From: Mycolicibacterium moriokaense
GTDB lineage: Bacteria; Actinomycetota; Actinomycetes; Mycobacteriales; Mycobacteriaceae
Length of the DNA: 64,000 bases
NCBI RefSeq assembly: GCF_010726085.1
Contig: NZ_AP022560.1
Span: forward strand, 5,146,001 to 5,210,000
Direction: 5' to 3'
The translations under genes were made by a program, and so were the position numbers. Positions 8,015-16,228 of this stretch are shown here, piece by piece. The stretch's first letter is position 1. Each line of letters starts with the position of its first letter. The notes under the pieces were generated by a model. The model had not been told where the DNA came from and did no database searches. It saw only the letters and a program-made list of their open reading frames with translations.

Positions 8015-9511
8015 CTACTGAGCCAACCGGGTGCGTCGCCCAATTGGCACCCGCAGCACCACATCCGTTCCGCCGGTGGGCACCTCGTGCATGCCCAGCG
8101 AGCCGTCCAGTTCGGCCGACACGAGGGTCCGCACGATCTGAAGGCCGAGCCGGTCGGATTTCTCCAAGCTGAACCCCTCGGGCAGTCCGCGACCGTCGTC
8201 GTGAACCACCACGTCGAGCCAGCGCGCCGAACGCTCGGCACGGATGGTCACGCAGCCCTGTTGGGTGGAGCGGTCGAAGGCGTGCTCGATGGCGTTCTGC
8301 ACCAGCTCGGTGATCACCATGATGAGGGCAGTGGCCCGGTCGGCGTCGAGCACGCCGAGCTCACCGACGCGGTTGATCCGGATCGGAGCTTCCGAATCCA
8401 CCGGCGCCGCAACATCATTCATGATCGGGATGATCCGGTCGATCACCTCGTCGAGGTTGACCTCCTCGTCCACCGACATCGACAACGCGTCGTGTACCAA
8501 CGCGATGGACGACACCCGCCGCACCGATTCGATCAGCGCCTCACGGCCCTCGACGTTGTTGGTGCGACGCGCCTGTAGCCGCAGCAGCGCCGCGACGGTC
8601 TGCAGATTGTTCTTGACCCGATGGTGGATCTCGCGGATCGTCGCGTCCTTCGACAGCAGAGCACGATCACGGCGCTTCACCTCGGTGACGTCGCGGATCA
8701 GTACGGCGGCGCCGACGGCCTCGCCATGGACCACGAGCGGCAGCGTCCGCAGCAGCACCGCGGCCCCGCCCGCGTCGACCTCCATGCGCATGCTCGAACC
8801 GCCGGCCAGCGAGTCGCGGACGTGATCGGCGAGCTCCTGGGCCTCGAAGGGGTCCGAGATCAGCGGCCGGGTGACCGTGACGAGGTTGTGGCCCTCCAGC
8901 TCGGCCGCCAGACCCATGCGGTGGTAGGCCGAGATGGCGTTCGGGCTGGCGAACGTGACGATCCCGGTGCCGTCGAGGCGGATGAACCCGTCTCCGACGC
9001 GGGGACTCGACCGCGACATCGCGACGTCGCCGACGTTCGGAAAGGTGCCTTCGGACAGCATCAGCAGAAGGTCACCGGCGCAGTCGAGGTAGGCGCTTTC
9101 CAGCGGACTCGCATTGCGCCCGGCCAATGCGGTCTGATGCGTCAGGACCGCGACCACGTTGTTGTTGTAGCGCACGGGAACAGCCTCCACGTTGAGGCCG
9201 AGTGAATCCTGTTGTCCCGCTGGGTTTTGCCTGACGATGGCGCCGGTGTCGAACGCCTCGGTCACCACCGGCATCTCGTGGGGTTGGTTCAGGGTGCCGA
9301 CGGCGTCGGCGAGCAGCACCGTCGGCGCGGTGTTCGGTCGCACCTGGGCCACGCAGACCAGCGCACCGTCGTCGCGCCGCACCCACATCAGAAAGTCGGC
9401 GAACGACATGTCGGCGAGCAGTTGCCATTCGCCGACCACCGCGTGCAGGTGGTCGACCGCGTTGCCGGGCAGAACTGTGTGCTCGGCGAGAAGGTCACCG
9501 AGGGTGGACAT
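8015..9511 (-). CDS. pdtaS: Sensor histidine kinase PdtaS
   Basis: This 498-residue soluble sensor kinase has an N-terminal GAF-like domain (about 1-155), a PAS-like domain (about 165-280), a HisKA_2 dimerisation domain with REIHHRVKNNLQ (phosphoacceptor H296 or H297) and a HATPase domain (ITELVQNAIEHAF, VVHDDGRGLPEGF). In M. tuberculosis PdtaS phosphorylates PdtaR, an ANTAR protein that binds RNA and works in copper/NO sensing; pdtaR lies elsewhere in the genome, and none is visible here. There is no membrane segment. It is convergent with whiB1 and is probably transcribed alone. Confidence 0.93.
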   Translation of the reverse strand: MSTLGDLLAEHTVLPGNAVDHLHAVVGEWQLLADMSFADFLMWVRRDDGALVCVAQVRPNTAPTVLLADAVGTLNQPHEMPVVTEAFDTGAIVRQNPAGQQDSLGLNVEAVPVRYNNNVVAVLTHQTALAGRNASPLESAYLDCAGDLLLMLSEGTFPNVGDVAMSRSSPRVGDGFIRLDGTGIVTFASPNAISAYHRMGLAAELEGHNLVTVTRPLISDPFEAQELADHVRDSLAGGSSMRMEVDAGGAAVLLRTLPLVVHGEAVGAAVLIRDVTEVKRRDRALLSKDATIREIHHRVKNNLQTVAALLRLQARRTNNVEGREALIESVRRVSSIALVHDALSMSVDEEVNLDEVIDRIIPIMNDVAAPVDSEAPIRINRVGELGVLDADRATALIMVITELVQNAIEHAFDRSTQQGCVTIRAERSARWLDVVVHDDGRGLPEGFSLEKSDRLGLQIVRTLVSAELDGSLGMHEVPTGGTDVVLRVPIGRRTRLAQ

Positions 9512-9543
9512 CGAACCTCACTGGTGCGGGTTTGAGGCCCGCG

Positions 9544-9759
9544 TCAGCTGATCACCGCGATGAGGTCGCCGGCCTGGATGACGTCGCCGACGGACACGCT
9601 CACCTTGCTGACAGTGCCCGCGACCTCGGCCAACACCGGGATCTCCATCTTCATCGACTCCAGCAGCACCAGGGTGTCGCCCTCACCGATCTGATCGCCC
9701 TCGTTAACCACGACCTCGAGCACACTGGCCACGATCTCGGCGCGAACGTCCTCGGCCAT
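9544..9759 (-). CDS. Biotin/lipoyl attachment domain protein (TB7.3 type)
   Basis: This 71-residue stand-alone biotinyl domain has the biotinylation motif LESMKMEIPV (the lysine between the two methionines) and the flanking glycine turns NEGDQIGEGD and SVGDVIQAGD. It could carry biotin for an acyl-CoA carboxylase or be an orphan biotinylated protein, as Rv3221c is in M. tuberculosis. GGAGG sits 7 bp before ATG 9759, so that start is preferred over the GTG two codons upstream. Confidence 0.93.
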   Translation of the reverse strand: MAEDVRAEIVASVLEVVVNEGDQIGEGDTLVLLESMKMEIPVLAEVAGTVSKVSVSVGDVIQAGDLIAVIS

Positions 9760-9903
9760 CTTCACCCCTCCGGAGTCCTATGTCGTCGCTCATATCGAAC
9801 CACACGACCGGCCCGACAGCCGTGTCGCCAGGCCATGAGACAATGGATAGGAGCGCCCGCGGGATGCGGGCCCCCAATCCCCTGAACCGACTGGAGGACG
9901 ACC

Positions 9904-9996
9904 ATGGCCAAGCGTGGCCGTAAGAAGCGCGACCGTAAGCACAGCAAGGCCAACCACGGCAAGCGGCCCAACGCCGGCTCGAAGTCGGTGCGCTAG
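9904..9996 (+). CDS. Mycobacterial ribosomal protein bL37 (30 residues)
   Basis: This tiny, very basic ORF reads MAKRGRKKRDRKHSKANHGK followed by [10 protein letters not shown]. It matches the mycobacterium-specific large-subunit protein bL37 described from ribosome structures as a peptide of about 24 residues; here the C-terminus is a few residues longer. GGAGG at 9893-9897 lies 6 bp before the ATG, an excellent ribosome binding site. It is too short for ordinary gene calling. Its stop TAG shares the palindrome CTAG (9993-9996) with the stop of convergent rshA. The assignment rests on recalled sequence similarity. Confidence 0.88.
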   Translation: MAKRGRKKRDRKHSKANHGKRPNAGSKSVR

Positions 9997-10289
9997 CCCC
10001 TTCGGATGATCGTGGTGCGGCTGATCTCGATGCGCAGCCGCTCACGCAGGCTCTCCGGGGCCTTCTCGCCCCCGCACTTGCGTGCGATGAGGTTCTTGAC
10101 GCGCTCCTCGACGCCGTAGTGGCGCAGGCAGGCCGGGCATTCCTCGAGGTGATGGCGCAGCTTGTCGCGCGTCTCGGGGGTGCACTCACCGTCGAGCAGC
10201 GTCCACACCTCGGCAATCACGGCAGCGCATTCCGGGTGCTCGGGGTCGACGGGGCCGATCGGCGGGGTCCAACGTTCGTCGTCGCTCAC
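9993..10289 (-). CDS. rshA: Anti-sigma factor RshA (zinc-associated, redox-sensing)
   Basis: This 98-residue ZAS-family anti-sigma factor has the Zn/Fe-S site H47-X3-C51-X2-C54 (HLEECPAC). It holds SigH inactive and releases it on thiol oxidation or heat, and PknB phosphorylation modulates this in M. tuberculosis. It starts at GTG 10289, overlapping the sigH stop (GTGA, 10286-10289), so the pair is translationally coupled and kept near 1:1. Its stop shares CTAG with bL37. Confidence 0.94.
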   Translation of the reverse strand: MSDDERWTPPIGPVDPEHPECAAVIAEVWTLLDGECTPETRDKLRHHLEECPACLRHYGVEERVKNLIARKCGGEKAPESLRERLRIEISRTTIIRRG

Positions 10290-11047
10290 GACGAGACCTC
10301 CTCGGGTGCCTGTCCCCTGACGAATCCGCGATCGCGGGCCACATCGGCCAGCAATTCACGCAGTTGACGCCTGCCCCGGTGCAGCCGGGACATCACGGTG
10401 CCAATCGGAGTATCCATGATTTCGGCGATCTCCTTGTACGGGAAACCCTCTACGTCCGCGTAGTACACCGCCATCCGGAACTCCTCCGGCAGCGCCTGCA
10501 GCGCCTCTTTGATCTCGCTGTCCGGCAGCGCTTCCAAAGCCTCGACCTCGGCCGAACGCAATCCCGTCGACGAATGCTCGGCGTTCGACGCGAGCTGCCA
10601 GTCGGTGATCTCGTCGGTCGGATACTCCGCGGGTTGGCGCTGCTTCTTGCGGTAGCTGTTGATGTAGGTGTTGGTCAGGATCCGGTACAACCACGCCTTG
10701 AGGTTGGTGCCCTCACGGAACGAACGGAAGCCCGCATAGGCCTTGACCATGGTTTCCTGCAGCAGGTCCTCGGCGTCTGCGGGGTTGCGCGTCATGCGCA
10801 GCGCGCCGCCGTAGAGCTGGTCGAGCAGCGGAATCGCGTCACGCTCGAAACGGGCGGTCAGCTCGGCGTCTGACTCGTCCGACCGCGCGGGCGCCGAATC
10901 AGACGCCGGCGCGGGCGCCGAATCAGACGCCGGCGCGGGCGCCGAATCAGACGCCGGCGCGGGCGCCGAATCAGACGCCGGCGCGGGCGCCGAATCAGAC
11001 GCCGGCGCGGGCACCGGATCAGATGCCGACCCGTCGATGTCGGTCAT
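10286..11047 (-). CDS. sigH: ECF sigma factor SigH
   Basis: This sigma factor governs oxidative, disulfide and heat stress genes (thioredoxins, dnaK, sigB, sigE in M. tuberculosis). Region 2 includes [32 protein letters not shown] and [15 protein letters not shown]; region 4 includes [19 protein letters not shown] and [19 protein letters not shown]. From ATG 11047 (MTDIDGSA) it is 253 residues, compared with 216 in M. tuberculosis. The excess is a low-complexity N-terminal segment with repeated SDSAPAPA encoded by a 24-bp minisatellite. An upstream in-frame GTG (11131) would give 281 residues and has AAAGGGG before it, so the true start is uncertain. A SigH-type promoter lies upstream. Confidence 0.93.
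   Translation of the reverse strand: MTDIDGSASDPVPAPASDSAPAPASDSAPAPASDSAPAPASDSAPAPASDSAPARSDESDAELTARFERDAIPLLDQLYGGALRMTRNPADAEDLLQETMVKAYAGFRSFREGTNLKAWLYRILTNTYINSYRKKQRQPAEYPTDEITDWQLASNAEHSSTGLRSAEVEALEALPDSEIKEALQALPEEFRMAVYYADVEGFPYKEIAEIMDTPIGTVMSRLHRGRRQLRELLADVARDRGFVRGQAPEEVSS
10885..11028 (-). repeat. 24-bp minisatellite inside sigH (6 units)
   Basis: Five identical consecutive units of 24 bp occupy 10885-11004, each beginning GCGCGGGCGCCGAATC on the plus strand. A sixth unit at 11005-11028 has three substitutions. Each unit encodes the eight residues SDSAPAPA in frame, so changes in copy number lengthen or shorten the N-terminus of SigH without a frameshift. Confidence 0.95.
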
Positions 11048-11214
11048 AGCGGGAAACACCGTCCCTTCTGTAGCGGCGCCACCCAGAAGGCCCGGCAAGT
11101 CCACCGGACGCTCCATGGCCAGTATTGGCACCTAGCACCCCTTTCCTCGATCGTAGAGGTTGAGACCGACTTCTTTCGCGGCCGCCGCTGTCAGCAGCGT
11201 TAACTGCCGTCAAT

Positions 11215-11241
11215 AACAGCGCGACGGGCCCTGCTGTTCCC
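11215..11241 (-). promoter_or_regulatory. SigH-type (autoregulatory) promoter of sigH
   Basis: On the minus strand, GGGAACA (11241-11235) is followed after 17 bp by GTT (11217-11215). This matches the mycobacterial SigH/SigE-type consensus GGAAC/T-N16-19-GTT. It lies 84 bp upstream of GTG 11131 and 168 bp upstream of ATG 11047. Autoregulation of sigH is established in M. tuberculosis. Confidence 0.7.
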
Positions 11242-11286
11242 CGCTGGTCCCACCCGTGCCCGTGCCCACCACTAAGCTCACGCCCC

Positions 11287-11775
11287 GTGGCGCGTGCGGC
11301 AACTCCGGCGATCGCGGCCCTGGTCGCGGCAGGCGTCGCGCACGAGGTGCTGCAGTACCACCACGACCCCCGAAACGAGTCGTTCGGTGAGGAGGCCGCA
11401 GCGGCCCTCGCGCGTGACAGCAGCGTCGACCCCGCCCAGGTGTTCAAGACCTTGGTGGTCGCGATGCCGAAGGGCCTCGGCGTCGCGGTGCTGCCCGTCC
11501 CCGCCAAACTCTCGCTCAAGGCGGCGGCCGCCGCCCTTGGCGTACCCAAGGTCACGATGGCCGAGCGCGCCGCCGCCGAACGCTCGAGCGGCTACGTGGT
11601 CGGCGGCATCTCACCGCTCGCCCAGCGCAGGCCGCTGCCGACCGTCGTCGACGAATCCGCGCTGCGCTGGGACCGCGTGCTGTGCAGTGCGGGTAAACGT
11701 GGCTGGGACGTCGCTCTGCATCCGCGTGACCTGATCGTCCTGACCAACGCGACCACCGCGGCCATCTGCGCCTGA
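11287..11775 (+). CDS. YbaK/EbsC-family aminoacyl-tRNA deacylase
   Basis: This 162-residue protein of the INS/YbaK editing fold hydrolyses mischarged tRNA, usually Cys-tRNA(Pro). The family landmarks are the conserved lysine in VFKTLVV, the VPKVTMAERAAAER segment and the GGISPLAQRR loop (the GXXXP motif that positions the aminoacyl group). The start is GTG 11287, close behind the divergent sigH promoter. In M. tuberculosis the corresponding gene appears split (Rv3224A/Rv3224B); here it is one intact frame. Confidence 0.9.
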   Translation: MARAATPAIAALVAAGVAHEVLQYHHDPRNESFGEEAAAALARDSSVDPAQVFKTLVVAMPKGLGVAVLPVPAKLSLKAAAAALGVPKVTMAERAAAERSSGYVVGGISPLAQRRPLPTVVDESALRWDRVLCSAGKRGWDVALHPRDLIVLTNATTAAICA

Positions 11776-11832
11776 GCCCCCGGGCTTCAGGGTGCGCTTC
11801 GCGGCCGTGCGCACGGGTTCTAGGGTGAGCCC

Positions 11833-12681
11833 ATGTCGCTCTCAGGGAAAACCATGTTCATCTCCGGCGCCAGCCGCGGTATCGGACTGGCGATCGCCAA
11901 GCGCGCCGCGGCCGACGGCGCGAACATCGCACTGATCGCCAAGACGGCGGAACCGCATCCCAAGCTCGAAGGCACGGTGTACACCGCGGCCAAGGAGCTC
12001 GAGGACGCCGGTGGGCAGGCGTTGCCGATCGTCGGCGACATCCGTGACGGTGACTCGGTCGCCGCGGCGGTGGCACAGACCGTGGATCAGTTCGGCGCCA
12101 TCGACATCTGCGTGAACAACGCGTCGGCGATCAATCTCGGTTCGGTCAAAGAGGTGCCGCTCAAGCGCTTCGACCTGATGAACGGTATCCAGGTGCGCGG
12201 CACCTATGCGGTGTCGCAGGCATGCATCCCGCACATGATCGGCCGCGAGAATCCGCACATCCTGACGCTGTCGCCGCCGATCCGGCTGGAGCCCAAGTGG
12301 CTCAAGCCCACCGCGTACATGATGGCGAAGTACGGAATGTCGCTGTGCGCCTTGGCATTAGCCGAGGAGTTGCGCGAAGACGGCATCGCCTCAAACACCC
12401 TGTGGCCGCGCACGCTGGTGGCCACCGCCGCGGTGCAGAATCTGCTCGGCGGTGACGAGGCGATGGCGCGGGCGCGTAAACCAGCGGTCTACGCCGACGC
12501 CGCGTACGCGATCCTGAACAAGCCCAGCCGCGAGTACACCGGCCAATCCCTGCTGTGCGAGGACGTGCTGCTGGAATCGGGTGTCACCGATCTGTCGGTG
12601 TACGACTGCGTACCCGGCGCCGAACTGGGCGTCGACCTGTGGGTGGACAGCCCGAACCCGCCGGGCTATTCGGGCCCCTGA
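11833..12681 (+). CDS. SDR-family oxidoreductase (Rv3224 type)
   Basis: This 282-residue short-chain dehydrogenase has the Rossmann motif ISGASRGIGLAIAKR, the NNAS motif (CVNNASAINLG) and YMMAKYGMS, the YxxxK catalytic pair. The central catalytic serine position falls in LTLSPP. The sequence is of the HSDL2-like class, associated with lipid metabolism, but the substrate is unknown. The N-terminus is family-typical with ATG at 11833. It overlaps the convergent alcohol dehydrogenase gene by 16 bp. Confidence 0.9.
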   Translation: MSLSGKTMFISGASRGIGLAIAKRAAADGANIALIAKTAEPHPKLEGTVYTAAKELEDAGGQALPIVGDIRDGDSVAAAVAQTVDQFGAIDICVNNASAINLGSVKEVPLKRFDLMNGIQVRGTYAVSQACIPHMIGRENPHILTLSPPIRLEPKWLKPTAYMMAKYGMSLCALALAEELREDGIASNTLWPRTLVATAAVQNLLGGDEAMARARKPAVYADAAYAILNKPSREYTGQSLLCEDVLLESGVTDLSVYDCVPGAELGVDLWVDSPNPPGYSGP

Positions 12682-13853
12682 TCGAAATCGATGATGCCGC
12701 GGATGTTTCGGCCTTCGCGCATGTCGGTGATGGCGTCGTTGATCTGATCGAGGCGATACCGCTTCGTGATGAGCTCGTCGAGCTTTAGCGTGCCGTTCTT
12801 GTAAAGCGACAGCAGCATCGGCATGCTCGCTCGCGGATTCATGCCGCCGTACAGCAGGCCTTTGAGGGTCTTGCAGGACTGGATGAAATCGACGAGCAGC
12901 AACGGCACGATGTTGATGTCGAGCTTCGGTATCGCCGTCATCAGGCACGTACCGCCCTTGCGGGTCAACATCATTGCGGGCGCCAGCAGTTCGGCGGTCA
13001 GCACGCTGGGCGTCAGCACCACCCGGTCGGCCATCACCCCGGCCGTCAGTTCCTTGACCAACGGATAGGCCTCCTCGGCAGAGGGCACCGTTTCGGTTGC
13101 ACCGAAGAACTTCGCCGAATCCCGTTTGAACTCAACCGGATCCACCGCGATGACGGATCGCGCACCGGCCGCGCGAGCACCCTGCACCGCGTTGATTCCC
13201 ACGCCACCCGTGCCGATGATGACCACCGTGTCACCGGGTTGGGTGCCCACGCCGACGGTCGCTGAGCCCCACCCCGTGGTGACCCCGCAGGACACCAGCG
13301 AGGCCGCTTCGAACGGAATCGAGTCGTCGATCTTGATCACGGATTCCTCAGCGAGCACGGCATATTCGGCGAATGTGCCGAGTTGCGTCATCGCCGTCAG
13401 GTTCTCGTCGCCGACGTGCCTGCGCGCGGTTCCGTCGGTGATCATCTCCTTCGTGAACATCATGGCGCCGTTGTCACACAGGTACGTCATGCCCGACACG
13501 CACCACCGGCAGGTGCCACAGGCAGGAATGAAGGAGAAGGCCACGCGATCGCCCGGTTTGACCGACCGAACACCCGGCCCCACCTCTTCGACCACGCCGG
13601 CGCCCTCATGGCCGCCCACCATCGGGAACATCTCCGGGATGGTTCCGCCGGTGGCTTCGATCATCGCGGCGAGTTGCTCCGACATCACCCCGTCGCCGGT
13701 CGCGTAATGATCGTCGGAGTGGCAGATGCCCGCCACCGCCATCTTCACCAGCACCTCGCCCTGGTGGGGCGGGTCGAGCGTGATCTCCTCGATCTGCCAC
13801 TCCTGGCCGATGCCGTGCAATACGGCGCCTCGGCATTTCTTCGCGGTTGTCAT
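12666..13853 (-). CDS. NDMA-dependent zinc alcohol dehydrogenase
   Basis: This 395-residue medium-chain dehydrogenase has catalytic zinc ligands in AGICHSDDHYATGD and GGHEGAG, four structural-zinc cysteines in CGTCRWCVSGMTYLC, and a nucleotide motif IIGTGGVGINAVQGA followed by VDPVEFKRDSAKFFGA. This resembles the actinobacterial enzymes with tightly bound nicotinamide that are assayed with NDMA as electron acceptor and are often tied to mycofactocin. It oxidises alcohols to aldehydes. The gene is not at this place in M. tuberculosis and lies at the edge of an accessory stretch. Confidence 0.9.
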   Translation of the reverse strand: MTTAKKCRGAVLHGIGQEWQIEEITLDPPHQGEVLVKMAVAGICHSDDHYATGDGVMSEQLAAMIEATGGTIPEMFPMVGGHEGAGVVEEVGPGVRSVKPGDRVAFSFIPACGTCRWCVSGMTYLCDNGAMMFTKEMITDGTARRHVGDENLTAMTQLGTFAEYAVLAEESVIKIDDSIPFEAASLVSCGVTTGWGSATVGVGTQPGDTVVIIGTGGVGINAVQGARAAGARSVIAVDPVEFKRDSAKFFGATETVPSAEEAYPLVKELTAGVMADRVVLTPSVLTAELLAPAMMLTRKGGTCLMTAIPKLDINIVPLLLVDFIQSCKTLKGLLYGGMNPRASMPMLLSLYKNGTLKLDELITKRYRLDQINDAITDMREGRNIRGIIDFDQGPE

Positions 13854-13902
13854 GAAAGTAGGGTCACAGCCCCGGAGTGTCTTCGGGTGCGGTTCGGAGA
13901 AG

Positions 13903-14508
13903 TCACTTCACGATTGACGGCCTGCCGAACCGTGCGTGGACACCGGGCGAGAACAGTGCGCGCAACGGTTCACCCGCGACGGCCACCCCGCCGGCGACGA
14001 GCAGATCGTCGTCGAGTTCGAGGATCTCGGCCTCGCGAAGCGGCCACGGGCCGTGCTCGTTGGGCACCCACCACGTGCGTCCGGCCTTGCGAGTGTGTGC
14101 GCCCCACCGCGCGGTGAGCCAGACCTCCAGCGGAGTCGGCGACACGTCGTCGCCGACGCGCGCTGTCAGCGAGTTGCGCAGTCCGCGCTGGGGCCAGCGC
14201 CGCACGCTGTGGTACGAGATCTCGTCGTCGCGCCGGGCCACGCGCATCTTCGCCCACGTGTAGGGCACGCCATACACGGCCCTGGTGAATCGGGTCGAGC
14301 GATCACCGTGACGGCCGGCGTCGCGGGGCGGTCGGGTCGAGACGACCGCGCGACGTAAGTGACACATCCGGACGAGTGCGGCGTGCGCGACGCGCTGCGG
14401 ATCCACCGGCCAGTGCACGATGACGGTCGCTGGCGATGACGGGTGACGCGTCAACGCAGCGACGGGCCGAACAGCCGGCCGTGCGCGGCGTTGGGCGGCG
14501 ATGCGCAC
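13903..14508 (-). pseudogene. DUF2071 (YqjF-like) gene remnant, internally deleted
   Basis: The 3' part encodes a convincing DUF2071 C-terminus (YGVPYTWAKMRV, TARWGAHTRKAGRTWWVPNE, ALFSPGVHARFG), and the 5' part still reads VIVHWPVDPQRVA. The roughly 95 residues that normally separate these two segments are reduced to about half. One stretch there makes family-like sense only in the neighbouring frame (DRPATPAVTVIA). I infer an internal deletion plus at least one frameshift. The open frame of 201 residues is therefore not a functional gene product. No start was chosen with confidence. Confidence 0.7.
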
Positions 14509-14524
14509 GGTCGTCCGACCCCGA

Positions 14525-14892
14525 TCAGGCCGCGATGCGCGCCGAACTCGCGACGCGGATCCCCACCGCCAGTCGACGTCGCGCGGTGCCCACGTCCGGC
14601 GGCCGAGCTGCGCGATCGACAGCCCGCGCCATCACCGGAGGTCGCCGCCGGCGCTGAAGCCGGGGTCGGCACCCGTCAACACCACTGACCGGATCTCCGG
14701 ATCGGTGTCGAGCGCGGCGAGTTCGCGCCGCAACTGACGCACCAGCGGCGCAGACAGAACGTTCAGTCGCTCCGGCTCGTCGAGGATGACGACAGCGCGG
14801 TCGCCCCGCCGCTCTACGCGCACGCGCGCGGGCGCGCCGGAGTCCTCGCCACTCTCGACCATCGACCAGTAAAGGGAACTCGATGTGCTCAT
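14525..14892 (-). pseudogene. Truncated enoyl-CoA hydratase/isomerase gene
   Basis: ATG 14892 opens an 86-residue frame with a normal crotonase N-terminus (RVERRGDRAVVILDEPERLN, IRSVVLTGADPGFSAGGDLR), which then hits a stop. Just after it another frame reads LAVGIRVASSARIAA, resembling the central (D/I)RVAS segment of crotonases. So the gene is broken and most of the enzyme is missing; the oxyanion loop is present only at GFSAGGD. The start overlaps the tetR stop (ATGA), showing that it was once the second gene of a tetR operon. It abuts the DUF2071 remnant. Confidence 0.75.
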
Positions 14893-15497
14893 GGCCTCTT
14901 CTCCTCAATATCGTTGGCCCGCAACGCCGCCCACGCGGCATCGGCGAATATCTCGACGGTCCCGGGCGGCATCTCGTCCTCGGCACTGGAGATCCAGTAA
15001 CGCGAAAACTCCTGTGCGGCACCCAGCCACAGCGCGGACGTGGTGCCGATGCGCATCGGCCGCAGCATCCCGTAGCTCTGATGCGGGCGCCACCAGTCGT
15101 GCACCGCCGCGAAGAAGTTGCGGTTGGACTCGCGCAGCTCCTCGCTGTCCAACCGGGAACCGAGCAACAGGGTGGCCTCGCCGCGATGTTCAGTGACCCA
15201 TCGCAAGTGGTACGCGACCCCACCACGGATCCCCGCCTCCGCGGCGTCCTGTTCGCGCAGCATCGCGACGAACCCCGCCTGGTATTCGCCGATCAGCTGG
15301 GCATACACGGCGGTGGCGAGCGACAGTTTGTCCGGGAAATGGTGGTACAGCGCGCCGACGCTGACGCCGGCCTCGCGTCGGACCTCGTCCAGCGTGGCTG
15401 ACAGCGCCCCGTCCCCCGCGAAGCGGCGTCTGGCCACTTCCATCAGCCGGGCCCGCGCGTTCAGCGAGGTCCGAGCAGTCCGGGCGGTCCGGGGCAC
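14889..15497 (-). CDS. TetR-family transcriptional regulator
   Basis: This 202-residue regulator has an N-terminal TetR helix-turn-helix (ARARLMEVARRRFAGDGA, then LDEVRREAGVSVGALYHHFP) and a C-terminal ligand domain of a typical TetR_C kind. The start is GTG 15497, and translation upstream of it is not family-like. A 17-bp inverted repeat 19 bp before the start suggests autoregulation. The downstream coupled gene, a crotonase, is now a pseudogene, which suggests that the original target was fatty-acid or aromatic acyl-CoA metabolism; that is inference. Confidence 0.88.
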   Translation of the reverse strand: MPRTARTARTSLNARARLMEVARRRFAGDGALSATLDEVRREAGVSVGALYHHFPDKLSLATAVYAQLIGEYQAGFVAMLREQDAAEAGIRGGVAYHLRWVTEHRGEATLLLGSRLDSEELRESNRNFFAAVHDWWRPHQSYGMLRPMRIGTTSALWLGAAQEFSRYWISSAEDEMPPGTVEIFADAAWAALRANDIEEKRP

Positions 15498-15515
15498 GAG
15501 GAAAACTCTACCAAA

Positions 15516-15532
15516 ACAGAGGAATACTCTGT
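15516..15532. promoter_or_regulatory. Inverted-repeat operator before the tetR gene
   Basis: ACAGAG-GAATA-CTCTGT has perfect 6-bp arms with a 5-bp spacer, centred 27 bp upstream of GTG 15497. The size, symmetry and position fit a TetR operator for autorepression. Confidence 0.7.
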
Positions 15533-15680
15533 CAAGGGTCCGTCGATCGGAGGACACCGGAATCCACCGGTGCGGCGGCCGATTGCCCGACATACATCGC
15601 CGCTGGCAGGCGGCATCCTTATGGCAACACCGGAACAAGCCGGAGCCAGGCTGAAAAGCCCACTCATAGAGGAGAATTGA

Positions 15681-15911
15681 ATGAACAACATCTTCGCCAC
15701 GACGGTCGCACGTGTCGCGCTGCCGGTCGTCATCGGCGGCGCCGCGCTGAGCCTGGCCGGCATTGCCAACGCCCAGACCGATCCAGTGGGCCCGGGCTAC
15801 CAGTACGCCCCCACCGAAACCGCGCAGCCGGCGCCCGAGTCGCAGCCCGGCTGGCAGAACCACCACGGCGTCACCCACGTCGAGACGATCGTGCCCGGCT
15901 ACCACCGCTGA
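15681..15911 (+). CDS. Small secreted protein of unknown function (76 residues)
   Basis: A Sec signal peptide occupies residues 1 to about 31 (hydrophobic core VVIGGAALSLAGIA, cleavage likely after NAQ or ANA). This leaves a mature peptide of about 45 residues rich in Gln, Pro, His, Gly and Tyr, ending GVTHVETIVPGYHR with no cysteines. I do not recognise a family. GAGGAGA lies about 7 bp upstream of ATG 15681, and a strong terminator hairpin follows 14 bp after the stop, so it is an independent transcription unit. Confidence 0.8.
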   Translation: MNNIFATTVARVALPVVIGGAALSLAGIANAQTDPVGPGYQYAPTETAQPAPESQPGWQNHHGVTHVETIVPGYHR

Positions 15912-15925
15912 GTCAGCCCCCGAAA

Positions 15926-15952
15926 AGGCCCTCCCCGAAATGGGGAGGGCCT
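15926..15952 (+). terminator. Terminator hairpin after the small secreted protein gene
   Basis: A perfect 11-bp stem (AGGCCCTCCCC with GGGGAGGGCCT) closes a 5-base loop, GAAAT, followed by CTTCTCGTT. It sits between a plus-strand gene ending at 15911 and a minus-strand gene ending at 15980, so it may act in both directions. Confidence 0.85.
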
Positions 15953-15979
15953 CTTCTCGTTCGGGGTCAGTTCAGGCCG

Positions 15980-16228
15980 TCACGCCACGCAGAAGTTGGC
16001 GCCCAGCAGCAACTGGGGCCACATCACCGCCGCCAGGACGAAAGCCAGGATCTCCGAGCCGGCGGGCACACGGGCGCGTAGCGCGGTGTCGAACAGCTGC
16101 ACCTGTTCGGCGTCGAAGAACGCCCACACCAACCCGATGAGCAGGTAGGGAACGGCCAGCCACATCGCGAACTCGATCATCGCTTCGACGCTCACCCGAC
16201 GGTTGAGCACGCGGCGCAGCACGCTCAC
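15980..16228 (-). CDS. Small two-helix membrane protein, downstream partner of the DUF2236 gene
   Basis: This 82-residue protein has two membrane segments (AMWLAVPYLLIGLVWAFF and ILAFVLAAVMWPQLLLGANF) joined by a polar loop. It starts at GTG 16228 overlapping the stop of the DUF2236 gene (GTGA, 16225-16228). It resembles the first gene of the operon (17085-17312): both have AVPYL/VV...G-VWA in helix 1 and W-P-LLL near the end of helix 2, so the two are probably paralogues. No function is known to me. Confidence 0.75.
   Translation of the reverse strand: MSVLRRVLNRRVSVEAMIEFAMWLAVPYLLIGLVWAFFDAEQVQLFDTALRARVPAGSEILAFVLAAVMWPQLLLGANFCVA

Noticed and set aside
10885-11028. CRISPR-like array of regular repeats
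   Set aside because: The units are directly adjacent with no spacers and are in frame inside sigH; it is a minisatellite.
14632-14892. 86-residue intact enoyl-CoA hydratase-like gene
   Set aside because: It stops right after the oxyanion loop; crotonases are about 250 residues, and a remnant of the next segment is visible in another frame.
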